Source of the DNA: an uncultured Clostridia bacterium
Lineage (GTDB): Bacteria; Bacillota; Clostridia; TANB77; CAG-508
Assembly (NCBI GenBank): GCA_944387405.1
Contig: CALXET010000006.1
Location: forward strand, 1-64,000
DNA: 64,000 nt
Direction of reading: 5' to 3'
Of this stretch, positions 47,193-57,877 are shown in pieces. The notes under the pieces are model-generated. The model did no database searches. It worked only from the letters and a program-made list of their open reading frames with translations, and was not told the origin of the DNA. The position numbers and the translations under genes are program-made. Within the stretch, counting starts at the first letter, position 1. Each line of letters opens with the position of its first letter.

Positions 47193-48758
47193 ATGAAAGG
47201 AAAATTTTTTTCTAAACTTAAAGATTATAATTATATTTTAGATCAGTTGTTAGAAAAAAAGTGTTTTAGACAGGATGCAAAAAACCTTCTTTTAAGTATG
47301 GTTTATAAAGTTGAAACTTCATATAGTGATTATTCAAAAATTAAAAGAAACAATTTATCTAAAAGCGAGTTTATAGAAAATATTATTATAAAACCAATAA
47401 GAGAAAATTGTAATTACATTTATTTAGTAAATCCTAAAGATGAAGAAAGACATATCTTAGAAAAACAGAATGTAATAGCAATGACAAACGAAACGGAAAA
47501 AACAATATATGCATATCCTACAGAGATTGCACTTTTATATGGATTGAGTGATATAAGACCAAAATATTTTTTTATTGGAAGTAAATATAATTATATTAAA
47601 AATCTTATGCAAGAAATGCTAGTTGAAGGGACTAATTTAAATAATACAGAAGTTATAAGAAACTTTAATGGTTGGTCTTGGAATGTCGAGACAGATCAGA
47701 AGATTAATAATACTTATAACTGTATGTATCAGACATTATTATTACTTTTTGGACATGCGTTTTTAGATATTTGGGAAAATGATTTTTCAGGAAAAAAGGA
47801 TTATATATTAGAGATTAGAAAACGAATGGAAGAAGGATATAGTAAGTCTATATCAGATAATTTTTATTATTCTTTTTGTAATGTTTTAATAATAAATTCA
47901 AAAAAATCTGAAAAAGAAAAAGCAAAAAAAGAAGTAACAAAATTAATTAAAGAATATGAAGATATTAAAGATAAAGATAGATATTTAGAAAAAGTTTCAG
48001 AAGAAAAGAAAAAGATTGCAAGACAAATCAGAAAAATTGAAAAAATTACAGAAGACAGAAAATTATTAATAGAAGAATATAATTTAAGAAATAGTAAATT
48101 ACCAGATAATAAAAAAATATTTAATGTAAGCGAACTTTCAGATATTTTGCTAAAAGAAAAAGAAAAATATGAAAAATTAATATTGAAATTAACAGAAATT
48201 TCTGCACCTTCTGTATATGAAGAAAACAAGAAAAATATTGAAGATAAAATAGAAGTACTAAAACCAGTACTAGATGAAGACGCTTCATTATACAAGTATC
48301 TAATAATACTTCAAAAGAATTTTTTGAAGTGCGTTTCAAAAGAAGTTGAAGCAGCAGAAACAAAAGAAGATTTTATAAATCTAATTTATACAATAAGATA
48401 TTATAGAAATATCCATCTTACATCTGATAAAATGATAAAAGAGATACCAGAATTGAATAATATTTTAAATAAAATAGCATGTAAATTAGTTACTATTATG
48501 TGCAAAAAGTCTATATTTACTATTTTTTGCAAAGACATAGCAATGAATTATAAAATAATACTTCAAGCTTTAAATTCTTCAATAGTTGATATTGATGATA
48601 TAGATATATGTTTAAAAATTGATAAAGAAACTTCAAGATTAATAATAGAGATATATGATAATGAAACAATTGAAAGTACATTTGAAGTGGATTATCAATT
48701 AGATAAAAAAGATTTAAATGTAAGGCAAAAAAAACATGTGCCACTTGTAAACTTTTAA
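47193..48758 (+). CDS. Unknown 521-residue protein
   Basis: ATG 47193 lies 10 bases after AAGGAAGG (a TTG at 47187 is also in frame). Soluble by eye, no signal peptide. ~1-250 looks globular (LLSMVYKVETSYSDY, YIYLVNPKDEERHILEKQNV, GLSDIRPKYFFIGSKYNYIK); ~255-380 is strongly charged coiled coil; the last ~100 residues are globular again, ending with short strands (SRLIIEIYDNETIESTFEVD). No family recognised. Between ftsK and the metallo-beta-lactamase, tightly spaced (16 bases), so probably in their transcript. Confidence 0.75.
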   Translation: MKGKFFSKLKDYNYILDQLLEKKCFRQDAKNLLLSMVYKVETSYSDYSKIKRNNLSKSEFIENIIIKPIRENCNYIYLVNPKDEERHILEKQNVIAMTNETEKTIYAYPTEIALLYGLSDIRPKYFFIGSKYNYIKNLMQEMLVEGTNLNNTEVIRNFNGWSWNVETDQKINNTYNCMYQTLLLLFGHAFLDIWENDFSGKKDYILEIRKRMEEGYSKSISDNFYYSFCNVLIINSKKSEKEKAKKEVTKLIKEYEDIKDKDRYLEKVSEEKKKIARQIRKIEKITEDRKLLIEEYNLRNSKLPDNKKIFNVSELSDILLKEKEKYEKLILKLTEISAPSVYEENKKNIEDKIEVLKPVLDEDASLYKYLIILQKNFLKCVSKEVEAAETKEDFINLIYTIRYYRNIHLTSDKMIKEIPELNNILNKIACKLVTIMCKKSIFTIFCKDIAMNYKIILQALNSSIVDIDDIDICLKIDKETSRLIIEIYDNETIESTFEVDYQLDKKDLNVRQKKHVPLVNF

Positions 48759-48774
48759 TTTAAGGAGGAATTAT

Positions 48775-50434
48775 ATGAATATTACTTTTTTAGGAGCAGC
48801 AGAAACAGTAACAGGATCAAATTTTTTAGTTGAAGCAGCGGGAAAAAAATTTTTAGTAGATTGTGGTATGTATCAAGGTAAGGCAACAGAAGAATTACGA
48901 AATGAAGAAGATTTTTTATATAATCCAGCAGAGATAGATTTTATGCTACTTACACATGCACATATTGATCACTCAGGAAGAATACCAAAGCTTTATAATG
49001 ATGGATTTAAGGGAAAAATATATTGTACACATGCTACAAAAGATTTATGTGAAATAATGCTTCCAGATAGTGGACATATTCAAGAAAGTGAAATTGAATG
49101 GAGAAATAAAAAGAGAATAAGAGCTGGTGAAGATCCACTTCCTCCAATGTATACAGCAGAAGATGCAATTAATTCTATGGAGTTATTTTCTTCAGTAGGA
49201 TATGATGAGATAGTAGATGTTGCAGAAAATATTCAAGTTAGATTTAATGATGCTGGACACATGCTTCGGGTCAAGTATTATAGAAGTATGGGTTACAGAA
49301 GATGGAGTTACTAAAAAGACTGTATTTTCAGGTGACTTAGGAAATAACGATATTCCTTTGTTAGATTCTCCAACAATGATAGATACAGCAGATTATTTAG
49401 TAATGGAATCAACATATGGTAATAGACTTCATATGAGAAATGACGAAAAAGCTTCTTTATTTTTAGATATAGTTTCAGAAACATTAGATAATGGAGGAAA
49501 GGTTATAATTCCTTCTTTTGCAGTTGGTCGAACACAAGAGATTTTATATGAGATTGATAAATTAAAACAAGAACATAAAGATGATGAAATATTTCAGAAG
49601 AAATACAAGACATTAATGAAAGTTCCTGTATATGTAGATAGCCCACTTGCAATATCTGCAACAGAAGTGTTTAAGAAAAATACAGATTTATTTGAAGAAG
49701 AAATACAGGAAAAATTAAAAAAAGGAGATCATCCTTTAGAGTTCCCAGGACTTAAGTTTACTCCTACTGCAGATGAATCTAAAGCATTAAATGAAAATAA
49801 TGATCCATCAATTATAATTTCTGCAAGTGGAATGTGTGAAGTTGGAAGAATTAAACATCATTTAAAACATAATTTATGGAATCCTAATAATACAATTTTA
49901 TTTGTTGGATATCAAGCTCCAGGAACTTTAGGAAGGACTATAGTAGATGGTGCAGAAAAGGTTAAAATATTTGGAGAAGAGATTTCGGTAAATGCGAGAG
50001 TAGAATACATAGAAGGATATTCAGGACATGCTGATCAAGAATGGCTTTTAAACTTTGTATATTCTTTTATACAAAAGCCAAAACATATATTTTTAGTTCA
50101 TGGAGAGCCAGATAGTCAAGCAGAACTTAAAGAAAAAATAATAGAGAACGTAAGTATTCCAGTTACAATTCCAAAGTTTGGTGAAAAATATAATATAGAA
50201 GATGTGCCAGAACTTACAGAAACAGTACATTCAAGCCAAAAATTAGAAAACAAACAATTAAGACTAGATATACTAAGTCAAATTGATGCCCTAAGAGATG
50301 AAGTACAAAACGCAACATCTTCATCTAAGATAAAAGGATATAGCAAGGAAGAATCTACAAAAGAAGTAAATGAACTTACTGATAGAGTAGAAGATTTAAA
50401 ACAAATGATAAAGAAAATTTTAGAAAAGGAATAG
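48775..50434 (+). CDS. RNA-type metallo-beta-lactamase (beta-CASP), read through a CGG +1 shift
   Basis: Motif 1 FLGAAETVTGSNFLVEAAG, the metal motif LLTHAHIDHSGRIPKLYNDG (~61-80) and the DAGHML segment (~158-164) lie in the first frame. That frame then reads CGG (49267-49269) and ends 14 codons later at TAA. Skipping the C gives GGG and continues GSSIIEVWVTEDGVTKKTVF, with SGDLGNNDIPLLD, the beta-CASP domain (ADYLVMESTYGNRLH, IIPSFAVGRTQEILYEI, VDSPLAISATEVF) and the RNA-specificity motif (HLKHNLWNPNNTILFVGYQA, YSGHADQEWLL, HGEPDSQ). DAGHMLGSSI is the exact family motif across the joint. About 552 residues. Probably a ribonuclease. Confidence 0.92.
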
Positions 50435-50444
50435 GGATATATTT

Positions 50445-52346
50445 ATGGAACAAAAATATTATAATGATGCAATTATAGGTAATGGAAAAATGACAGTAAG
50501 TTTTTCAAAAAAAGGAGAACTTTTAAGATTATTTCATGCTTCACCTGATTATAAACAATTTTTTGAATCTTTTGTTACAGGAGTAAAAATAAATGATTCT
50601 GCATTAATATATTTACATGATGATGTAAATAATGAATATGAACAATATTATTTAGATGGTACGAATGTACTAGTTACAAATATAATTAATACATATTTTG
50701 GACTTAAAATAGAACAAATAGATTTTGTAATGGTAAAAGAAAATATTTTAGTTAGAAAATATAGATTTGTTAACAATAATAATATTGATTTAGATTTGAA
50801 ATTTTTAATAGCATCAAAAGTTTTTTCAAATATAAATAATGATACATGTGGTTATGTAAAAAATGACTCACTTCTTCAGTATAATCACGATTTTACTGTA
50901 TGTACATTTTCTAAAGAAAAATTATATTCTTATCAAGTAAATGATGTTAGTAGTAATTTTAGAAGCGGAGTAATTGGTGGAAAAGATTATATAGGAATGT
51001 CTAGAGAGTCTGCTATATCATATGACATAAGTATAATTCATCCAGGTGAAGAAAAAGAAATATCTATATATGTTTATATAAATGATAATGGAGAAAAATG
51101 TTTATTAAATGATTTAGACAATGAGTTAGAAAGAATTAGAAAAATAAGTATTGATAAAGAATTAGAAGATACAAAAAAATATTGGAAAAAGTATTTAAAA
51201 GATCATAAAAAGATAAATATAGAAGATAATAAGAAAAATGAGATTATAGATAAAATATATGATAGAACTATATTATGTATGCCGTTATTAGTAAACAGCG
51301 AAACAGGTGGAATCTCAGCAGGAATAGAGGTAGATGAAACAAGATCTAAATGTGGTAGATATTCTTATTGTTGGCTTAGAGATGCAGTTTATATTTCAGA
51401 AGCTTTAGATATATTAAATATGCAAGATGTTAATGATAAATTTTATAAGAAATTCTGTAAGATGACGCAAAGTAAAAATGGAATGTGGGAACAAAGATTT
51501 TTTACAGATGGAAGACTTGCACCATGCTGGGGATATCAAGTTGATGAAACGGCAAGTGTTGTATTTGGAGTATATAAACATTATCTAATTATAAAAGATA
51601 AGAAATTTTTAAAAGATACTTTAAAGATGTGTGAAAATGCAATTAAATTTTTAGAGAAATATGTAGATGATGTCTTAAATGAAAAACATCAAATGCATTT
51701 GAGCTATGATTTGTGGGAAGAGCATGAAGGAATTTCACTTTATTCAATGTCAGCAATCTTTGGAGCATATTCTGCGATGATAGAAATAAATAATGAAGTA
51801 AAAGAATTGTTTACTTCTAATAGATTAAAGTTAGAACAAATTGCAAAAGAAACAGAGATGTTAAATAAAAGAGTAAGAGAATTAAAAGAATTTATTTCTA
51901 AGAGATTTTATAATGATAACATGAAAACTTATACACGAAACTTAGAAGAAGAAAGATTAGATATAAGCATATTAGGAGCAATTACTACATTTAAAGTATT
52001 TACTCCAAAAGAAAAGAAAGTTTTAAATACAATAGAAAAAATGAATATGACATTACGTACATATACAGGTGGGTATGTAAGATATGAAAATGATAATTAC
52101 ATGAATGGCTATAATCCTTGGCCTATTGCAAATTTATGGATGGCAAATTATTATTTAGATGCAGGAGAAAATAAAAAGGCTTTAGAATGTTTTGAATTTG
52201 TTGTAAAAAGTGCATCTGGACATGGGTTATTAGGAGAACAAGTTAATAATGAAACTATGAAACCTATGTGGGTTATTGGACTTACATGGTCACATGCAAT
52301 GTTTGTAAATACATTAAAAAGACTAGCTGAACTTAAGCTTATTTAA
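50445..52346 (+). CDS. Glycoside hydrolase family 15 enzyme (glucoamylase-like)
   Basis: 633 residues from ATG 50445. N-terminal beta-sandwich (~1-250) and (alpha/alpha)6 barrel (~260-630): CGRYSYCWLRDAVYISEALD, DGRLAPCWGYQVDET, the general acid in LSYDLWEEHEGISLYS and the base in GHGLLGEQVNNE. No signal peptide, so it acts inside the cell, perhaps on glycogen-like or short alpha-glucans. Starts 10 bases after the metallo-beta-lactamase; a terminator follows. Confidence 0.88.
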   Translation: MEQKYYNDAIIGNGKMTVSFSKKGELLRLFHASPDYKQFFESFVTGVKINDSALIYLHDDVNNEYEQYYLDGTNVLVTNIINTYFGLKIEQIDFVMVKENILVRKYRFVNNNNIDLDLKFLIASKVFSNINNDTCGYVKNDSLLQYNHDFTVCTFSKEKLYSYQVNDVSSNFRSGVIGGKDYIGMSRESAISYDISIIHPGEEKEISIYVYINDNGEKCLLNDLDNELERIRKISIDKELEDTKKYWKKYLKDHKKINIEDNKKNEIIDKIYDRTILCMPLLVNSETGGISAGIEVDETRSKCGRYSYCWLRDAVYISEALDILNMQDVNDKFYKKFCKMTQSKNGMWEQRFFTDGRLAPCWGYQVDETASVVFGVYKHYLIIKDKKFLKDTLKMCENAIKFLEKYVDDVLNEKHQMHLSYDLWEEHEGISLYSMSAIFGAYSAMIEINNEVKELFTSNRLKLEQIAKETEMLNKRVRELKEFISKRFYNDNMKTYTRNLEEERLDISILGAITTFKVFTPKEKKVLNTIEKMNMTLRTYTGGYVRYENDNYMNGYNPWPIANLWMANYYLDAGENKKALECFEFVVKSASGHGLLGEQVNNETMKPMWVIGLTWSHAMFVNTLKRLAELKLI

Positions 52347-52395
52347 TAAATAATGAATAAATATAAGATAAAATAAAAATTAATAATGGAAATTG

Positions 52396-52437
52396 AACCT
52401 AAAATAATAAATTGATTGATGTTTATTATTTTAGGTT
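52396..52437 (+). terminator. Terminator after the GH15 gene
   Basis: Perfect 16-bp stem AACCTAAAATAATAAA (52396-52411) with 52422-52437, loop 10 bases, followed by a T-rich stretch (TATTTCTTATTTT). Confidence 0.85.
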
Positions 52438-52529
52438 TATTTCTTATTTTAGGGGTTATTATTTATTGATTAAATAAAGGTGATGTGATATATTTTGTGT
52501 GTAAAATTTTATTAATTTTAGGAGGTAAA

Positions 52530-53895
52530 ATGGCAAAAGCATTATCTAGTATATTTGTGTGTAATAACTGTGGATATGAATCTCCAAAATGGCTTGGAAA
52601 ATGCCCTGCATGCAATGAATGGAATACTTTTATAGAAGAAAAAGCAATAAAAAATGCAAGCACTAAACAAGTAAGTATAAAGAAAGCTGCAGAAGTTACT
52701 TCGTTAAATTCGATAGAGAAAAAAGAAATTGTTAGAATAAAGTCGGGATTTGATGAGTTAGATAGAGTTCTTGGTGGAGGATTTGTAAATGGCTCTTTAA
52801 CACTTCTTGGAGGAGAGCCTGGAATAGGAAAGTCAACATTAATTCTTCAAATATGTGATAAATTTAACGGTGAAGGTAAAGTTTTATATGTATCAGGAGA
52901 AGAGTCAGCAGAACAAATAAAAATTAGAGCTGATAGATTAAATATAAGAAACGATAATATTATGTTTCTGGGAGAAACTGATATAAATGTTATTGAGAGT
53001 ACAATAGAAGAGATGAAACCAAAGCTTGTGATCATAGATTCTATTCAAACTATGTATTCGGATGAGATTACATCTGCTCCTGGAAGTGTTAGTCAAGTAA
53101 GAGAAATAACGGCTAAAATAATGAAAATATGCAAAATGCAAAATATTACAACTATAATTATTGGGCATGTTACTAAAGATGGTAATATTGCGGGACCAAG
53201 AGTTTTAGAGCATATGGTAGATACTGTTTTATATTTGGAAGGAGAAAGATATTTTTCATATAGAATCTTAAGAGGTGTAAAAAATAGATTTGGCTCTACA
53301 AATGAAATCGGAATGTTCGAAATGAGAGGAGAAGGAATGTGTGAGATTACTAATCCATCTTCAGTACTTATTTCAGAAAGAGAAGAAAAAGTATCAGGCT
53401 CTGTTATAGTTGCGAGTCTAGAAGGTACAAGACCAATGCTAGTTGAAGTCCAAGCTCTTACGTCCCCTACTGTATTTGGACTTCCAAGAAGAACTGCAAA
53501 TGGAATTGATTATAATAGATTAACACTTCTTATGGCTGTTTTAGAGAAAAAAGCAGGACTTAATTTGGGTTCTCAAGATGTGTATGTAAATGTAGTAGGA
53601 GGAATAAAAATTAATGAACCAGCAATAGATTTAGGAGTTGTGCTTTCAGTTGCTTCTAGCTACAAGAATATTCCGATAAATGATGATATAGTAGTTTTTG
53701 GAGAGGTGCGGACTTACTGGAGAAATAAGATCTGTTAACATGATAGAAAAAAGAATTAAGGAAGTTGAAAAACTAGGATTTAAGACTTGTATTATTCCAG
53801 AAAGTAATAAAAAAGTATTGAAAGAAAAATTTAAATTAGATATAATAGGCGCAAGGGACATTATAGATGCTCTTAAATATTTAGGCTTAAAATGA
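52530..53895 (+). CDS. radA: DNA repair protein RadA, read through a CGG +1 shift
   Basis: Start ATG 52530 after TTAGGAGG. Zinc finger CNNCGYESPKWLGKCPACNE (~8-27), RecA core with Walker A GGEPGIGKSTLILQI, the KNRFGSTNEIGMFEM RadA motif, and Lon-like domain (QDVYVNVVGGIKINEPAIDL). After VVFGEV the frame reads CGG (53709-53711) and stops 8 codons later. Skipping the C gives GGA and continues GLTGEIRSVNMIEKRIKEVE and GFKTCIIPESN to 53895. EVGLTGEIR is the exact RadA motif over the joint. Total ~454 residues, the normal length. RadA helps recombinational repair. Confidence 0.94.
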
Positions 53896-53910
53896 AAGAG
53901 AGGATTTTAG

Positions 53911-54840
53911 ATGGGAAAAATAAAGAGAATTTTATTAATTTTAGCAATTATAATAGTTGCTTTATTATTACTTTACCTTGGCATTAATTATGCTAAAGCG
54001 GGGATGAATGAATTAAAGAAAGATAAAAATCCAGTAGTTACAATGGAAATTGAAGACTATGGAACAATTAAAATAGAGTTATATCCAGATATGGCACCTA
54101 ATACAGTAAAGAATTTTGTAGCATTAGTAAATAGTGGATATTATAACGGAAAAACAATTAGCGAAATTGGTGAAGATTCAATTGTAGGTGGATTTGATTT
54201 AAGTGATGGTAAGCAAGAAGATTCTGAAGAGAAAAAAGATGAAGAGAAAGCTACAGTAGAAGGTGAAGATACAGAAGAGAAATATGTTCCAGGACCAAAA
54301 TTAAGCAATATTAAAACATTAAAAGATGGAGAAGATGATACTGCTTATTCAATTGCTGGAGAATTTGTAGAGGCTGGATTTACAGATAATACATTAAGTC
54401 ATCAAAGAGGAGTAATCTCAATGAAGAGAGATACTTATGAAGATTATCAATATCAATTATCTTTATTACAAATGATGGGATATGAAAGTTATATTGAATC
54501 TTTAATATCTTTAATGGATAATACAGCAGGATCTGGTTTCTTTATAGTTACAGAAACAAATACAGCTTATGACGGACAATATGCTGCATTTGGTAAAGTC
54601 ATAGAAGGTATGGATGTTGTAGATAAAATTTCAGAGGCAAAAGTAAAGGAAAGTAAGTCAGAAGATAAAGAAAATGCTGAAGCAGAAACTATTAAAGTAC
54701 CAGAAAAAGAAATAAAAATATCAAAAGTTACAGTAGATACAAAAGGAATTGATTATGGAGTTCCAGAAACATCAACAAGATTTGATTTTGATGCATTATT
54801 TAGTCAATTACTATCAAATTATTCAAATAGCCAAAACTAA
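53911..54840 (+). CDS. Membrane-anchored cyclophilin-type peptidylprolyl isomerase
   Basis: 309 residues from ATG 53911. N-terminal membrane helix (~6-26), then cyclophilin pieces: VTMEIEDYGTIKIELYPDMA, PNTVKNFVALVNSGYYNGKT, HQRGVISMKRDTYEDYQYQL, GSGFFIVTETNTAYDGQYAA, FGKVIEGMDVVDKI. Acidic insertions (~95-125, ~235-260) are not usual. Extracellular folding helper. The next gene (pilin-like) is 11 bases on. Confidence 0.88.
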   Translation: MGKIKRILLILAIIIVALLLLYLGINYAKAGMNELKKDKNPVVTMEIEDYGTIKIELYPDMAPNTVKNFVALVNSGYYNGKTISEIGEDSIVGGFDLSDGKQEDSEEKKDEEKATVEGEDTEEKYVPGPKLSNIKTLKDGEDDTAYSIAGEFVEAGFTDNTLSHQRGVISMKRDTYEDYQYQLSLLQMMGYESYIESLISLMDNTAGSGFFIVTETNTAYDGQYAAFGKVIEGMDVVDKISEAKVKESKSEDKENAEAETIKVPEKEIKISKVTVDTKGIDYGVPETSTRFDFDALFSQLLSNYSNSQN

Positions 54841-54851
54841 GGAGGAAAATA

Positions 54852-55328
54852 ATGAGAGATGAAAAAGGTATAACTATGCTGATATTAGTAATTACTATTA
54901 TCCTTACATTATTAATTGCAGTTACTGCTACATATTCTGGAATTGATACATATAAAGGAATGCGAGTTAAAACTTTTTCAGAACAGCTTAAGATAGTAAG
55001 AGAGCGAGTTGAAGTTGTTAAAGATAAAGCTAGTACTAATTCGGAGATTAGTTTAAATTCACTTGGAAGAAGCTTGGATGAATTAGATTCTTCTTTAAGA
55101 GATGATATTATAAATTCAATAAATAATTCTGGAGAATTATCTGCAAATAGTGCAAATTATAGATATTTTGAAACAAGTGATTTAAAAGAAGATTTAGGAG
55201 TAGAAATTGAAGATTTTGCTGTTGCAATAGATTTTGAGAGATCAGTTGTTATTGGTGTAAGAGGAGTAGAATATGAGGGACACGTTGTATATACACAAAA
55301 ACAAATTAATGAGATAAATAATAACTAA
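54852..55328 (+). CDS. Prepilin-like protein
   Basis: 158 residues from ATG 54852 after AAGGAGG. MRDEKGITMLILVITIILTL has a prepilin-type leader (cut after Gly6 expected) and a hydrophobic N-helix (ITMLILVITIILTLLIAVTA). The rest is a small soluble domain with a helical spine (MRVKTFSEQLKIVRERVEVV). The +5 Glu of most pilins is absent. No pilus assembly genes are in the window. Confidence 0.65.
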   Translation: MRDEKGITMLILVITIILTLLIAVTATYSGIDTYKGMRVKTFSEQLKIVRERVEVVKDKASTNSEISLNSLGRSLDELDSSLRDDIINSINNSGELSANSANYRYFETSDLKEDLGVEIEDFAVAIDFERSVVIGVRGVEYEGHVVYTQKQINEINNN

Positions 55329-55345
55329 AGAAAATTTAGACTTAA

Positions 55346-55398
55346 AAAATAATAAAATCTCAATTGAGTTATATATTCAGTTGAGATTTTATTATTTT
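55346..55398 (+). terminator. 22-bp terminator
   Basis: 55346-55367 pairs with 55377-55398 over 22 positions (one G-U) around 9 bases, ending in a T-rich arm. Ends the radA-cyclophilin-pilin transcript. Confidence 0.85.
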
Positions 55399-55448
55399 AT
55401 TATAAATTGATAAAAGTACATATAAGTAGCGAAAAATTAAAAAAAGTA

Positions 55449-55477
55449 TTGACAAAAGCAGTAAAAAGGTGTAAAGT
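55449..55477 (+). promoter_or_regulatory. Promoter of the ylxM-ffh transcript
   Basis: TTGACA (55449-55454), 17 bases, TAAAGT (55472-55477), 35 bases before ylxM. Confidence 0.6.
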
Positions 55478-55512
55478 ATATTAGCATTACATTTAAAAAG
55501 GGGTGATTATCT

Positions 55513-55860
55513 ATGGAAAAGAAGGTTGAAGTTAGTATATTATGCCAAATATATGGAAAATTACTTACTGAAAAACAATTTAGTTTTATAGATGATTACT
55601 ACAATAATGATTTGTCTTTATCAGAAATTGCTGAAAATTATAATATTACTAGGCAAGCTGCAAGAGACAATATAAAGAAGGGGGAAAATAAGCTTTTCGA
55701 ATACGAAGAAAAGCTAGGGATTATGAAAAAGACGATGATGCAAGAAGAAAAAATAGCTGTAATATTATCTGAAATAACTAAAATCAAGCAACAATCATCA
55801 GATAAAGAAGTTGCAAAAATTCTTGAACATATCAAATCAGAATTAAATTGTTTAGTTTAA
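55513..55860 (+). CDS. ylxM: YlxM/p13-like helix-turn-helix protein
   Basis: 115 residues from ATG 55513 after AAGGGGTG. YGKLLTEKQFSFIDDYYNND, then LSLSEIAENYNITRQAARDN is a sigma-like helix-turn-helix, and KKGENKLFEYEEKLGI; the family is found just before ffh and helps the signal recognition particle. The C-terminal half is helical. Confidence 0.92.
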   Translation: MEKKVEVSILCQIYGKLLTEKQFSFIDDYYNNDLSLSEIAENYNITRQAARDNIKKGENKLFEYEEKLGIMKKTMMQEEKIAVILSEITKIKQQSSDKEVAKILEHIKSELNCLV

Positions 55861-55923
55861 TTAAATTATAAATTACTAAATAATTTAAAACTAAAATTTT
55901 TCAGATGAATTTAGGAGGTAAAT

Positions 55924-57288
55924 ATGGCTTTTGAAGGATTATCATCAAGACTACAAGAAATTACTAGAAAATTAAGAGGAAAAACTAGAGTCACAGAAAG
56001 TGACTTAAAGGAAGTTTTAAGAGAAGTTAAACTTGCTTTATTAGAAGCAGATGTTAACTACAAAATAGTAAAAGACTTTATTAAAGTTATTGAAGAAAAA
56101 GCTGTAGGTCAAGATGTTCTAAAGTCATTAACTCCAGGACAACAAATTGTAAAAATTGTTAAAGATGAATTAGTTGATCTGTTAGGTGGAGAAGATAGCA
56201 AGATATCTTTTTCATCAAACCCACCAACAATTATAATGCTTGTTGGTCTTCAAGGTTCAGGTAAGACAACAACAGCAGGAAAATTAGCAAATATCATAAG
56301 AAAGCAAGGGAAAAAACCTTTACTTGTAGCTTGTGATGTATATAGACCTGCTGCTATAAAACAGTTACAAGTTGTTGGAAAACAGTTAAACATACCAGTA
56401 TATGCAAATGAATCAACAAAAGATGTATCATTAATAGCTAGACAATCAATAAGTCAGGCTTATTCAAAAATGAATGATGTAATAATTCTAGATACTGCAG
56501 GTAGACTTCATATAGATGAAGAATTAATGCAAGAACTAAAAAAAGTTAAAGCAGATGTAAAACCACATGAAATACTATTAGTTGTAGACGCTATGACGGG
56601 ACAAGATGCAGTAAATGTTGCAACAACCTTTAATGAGGAGCTTGGCATAGATGGAATTATTTTAACAAAGTTAGATGGTGATACAAGAGGCGGTAGTGCA
56701 TTATCTGTTAAAAAGGTAACAGGAAAACCAATAAAATATGCTGCAACAGGTGAAAAATTAAGCGACATAGAAGAATTTCATCCAGATAGAATGGCATCAA
56801 GAATTCTAGGAATGGGCGATGTTTTATCTATTATTGAAAAAGCAGAAGAGACATTTGATGAAGAAGAGACGTTAAGGTTAGAAAAAAAATTAAAAAAACA
56901 AGGTTTTGATTTAGAAGATTATCTAGCTCAATTAAAACAAGTAAAAAAACTAGGATCTTTTTCATCTATATTAAAAATGTTACCAGGTATGGATGCATTA
57001 AAAAATGTTAAAGTTGATGACAAGGAATTTGATAAGATTGAAGCTATAATATCTTCAATGACAAAAGAAGAAAGACGTGATCCTAAAATCCTTAATGGTA
57101 GTAGACGTTTAAGAATTGCAAAAGGAAGCGGAACTACTGTACAAGATATAAATAAGTTTATGAATTCATATGAAATGACCCAAAAAATGATGAAAAAAAT
57201 GACTAATAATAAAGGTGCAATGAAAAAGATGATGAGAAAGTTTGGGAATGGAAATATGGATTTAAAAGATTTTACTGATTTAAAATAG
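55924..57288 (+). CDS. ffh: Signal recognition particle GTPase Ffh
   Basis: 454 residues from ATG 55924 after TTAGGAGG. NG domain with [15 protein letters not shown] (~107), [39 protein letters not shown], then the Met-rich M domain (MTQKMMKKM-like end). Targets membrane proteins. CGT is read as Arg in RRDP (57072-57083). Confidence 0.97.
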   Translation: MAFEGLSSRLQEITRKLRGKTRVTESDLKEVLREVKLALLEADVNYKIVKDFIKVIEEKAVGQDVLKSLTPGQQIVKIVKDELVDLLGGEDSKISFSSNPPTIIMLVGLQGSGKTTTAGKLANIIRKQGKKPLLVACDVYRPAAIKQLQVVGKQLNIPVYANESTKDVSLIARQSISQAYSKMNDVIILDTAGRLHIDEELMQELKKVKADVKPHEILLVVDAMTGQDAVNVATTFNEELGIDGIILTKLDGDTRGGSALSVKKVTGKPIKYAATGEKLSDIEEFHPDRMASRILGMGDVLSIIEKAEETFDEEETLRLEKKLKKQGFDLEDYLAQLKQVKKLGSFSSILKMLPGMDALKNVKVDDKEFDKIEAIISSMTKEERRDPKILNGSRRLRIAKGSGTTVQDINKFMNSYEMTQKMMKKMTNNKGAMKKMMRKFGNGNMDLKDFTDLK

Positions 57289-57379
57289 TTTTAATAATTT
57301 AAATAGTAAAATTTATAGATTAGTTTTTAAATTTTTAAATTTATATAAATATAAAGAATTTTCAGGGGGTGAATATTTT

Positions 57380-57613
57380 ATGGTAAAAATAAGATTACAA
57401 AGAGTTGGAAAGAAAAAAGCTCCATTCTACCATATAGTAGTAGCAGATTCTAAGTCTCCAAGAGATGGAAGAATAATTGAAAAAATAGGAACATATGATC
57501 CTATGACAGATCCAGCAACAGTTGTTTTAAACAAGGAATTAGTTGAAAAATGGATTAAAAATGGTGCAAAACCAACAGATACAGTTAAAGCTTTAATAGA
57601 AAAAGCTAACTAA
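57380..57613 (+). CDS. rpsP: 30S ribosomal protein S16
   Basis: 77 residues from ATG 57380 after [48 protein letters not shown] and the end VKALIEKAN match S16. First of the rpsP-khpA-rimM-trmD-rplS run, standard in Firmicutes. Confidence 0.97.
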   Translation: MVKIRLQRVGKKKAPFYHIVVADSKSPRDGRIIEKIGTYDPMTDPATVVLNKELVEKWIKNGAKPTDTVKALIEKAN

Positions 57614-57635
57614 TAAAAGTGCTAGGAGGTCTATA

Positions 57636-57866
57636 ATGAAAGAAATTCTAGAAACAATTATAGAAAGCTTAATTTCTGAGAATGCAACTGTATCAGTTAC
57701 TGAGATACCTTCAGAAAAAGAAATAAAATATGAAGTTAGAGTAAGTAAAGGAGATATGGGAAGAGTTATTGGTAAAAATGGTAAGATTGCAAAATCTATC
57801 AGAACATTAATGAGAGCCATAGCTTCTAAAGAAAACAAAAAAATAGTTATAGAGTTTGTAGATTAA
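57636..57866 (+). CDS. khpA: KH-domain RNA-binding protein KhpA (YlqC)
   Basis: 76 residues from ATG 57636 after CTAGGAGG. GRVIGKNGKIAKSIRTLMRA is the KH GxxG loop. Binds RNA, often with KhpB, and influences division and RNA levels. Between rpsP and rimM as usual. Confidence 0.95.
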   Translation: MKEILETIIESLISENATVSVTEIPSEKEIKYEVRVSKGDMGRVIGKNGKIAKSIRTLMRAIASKENKKIVIEFVD

Positions 57867-57877
57867 GGAAATTAAGA

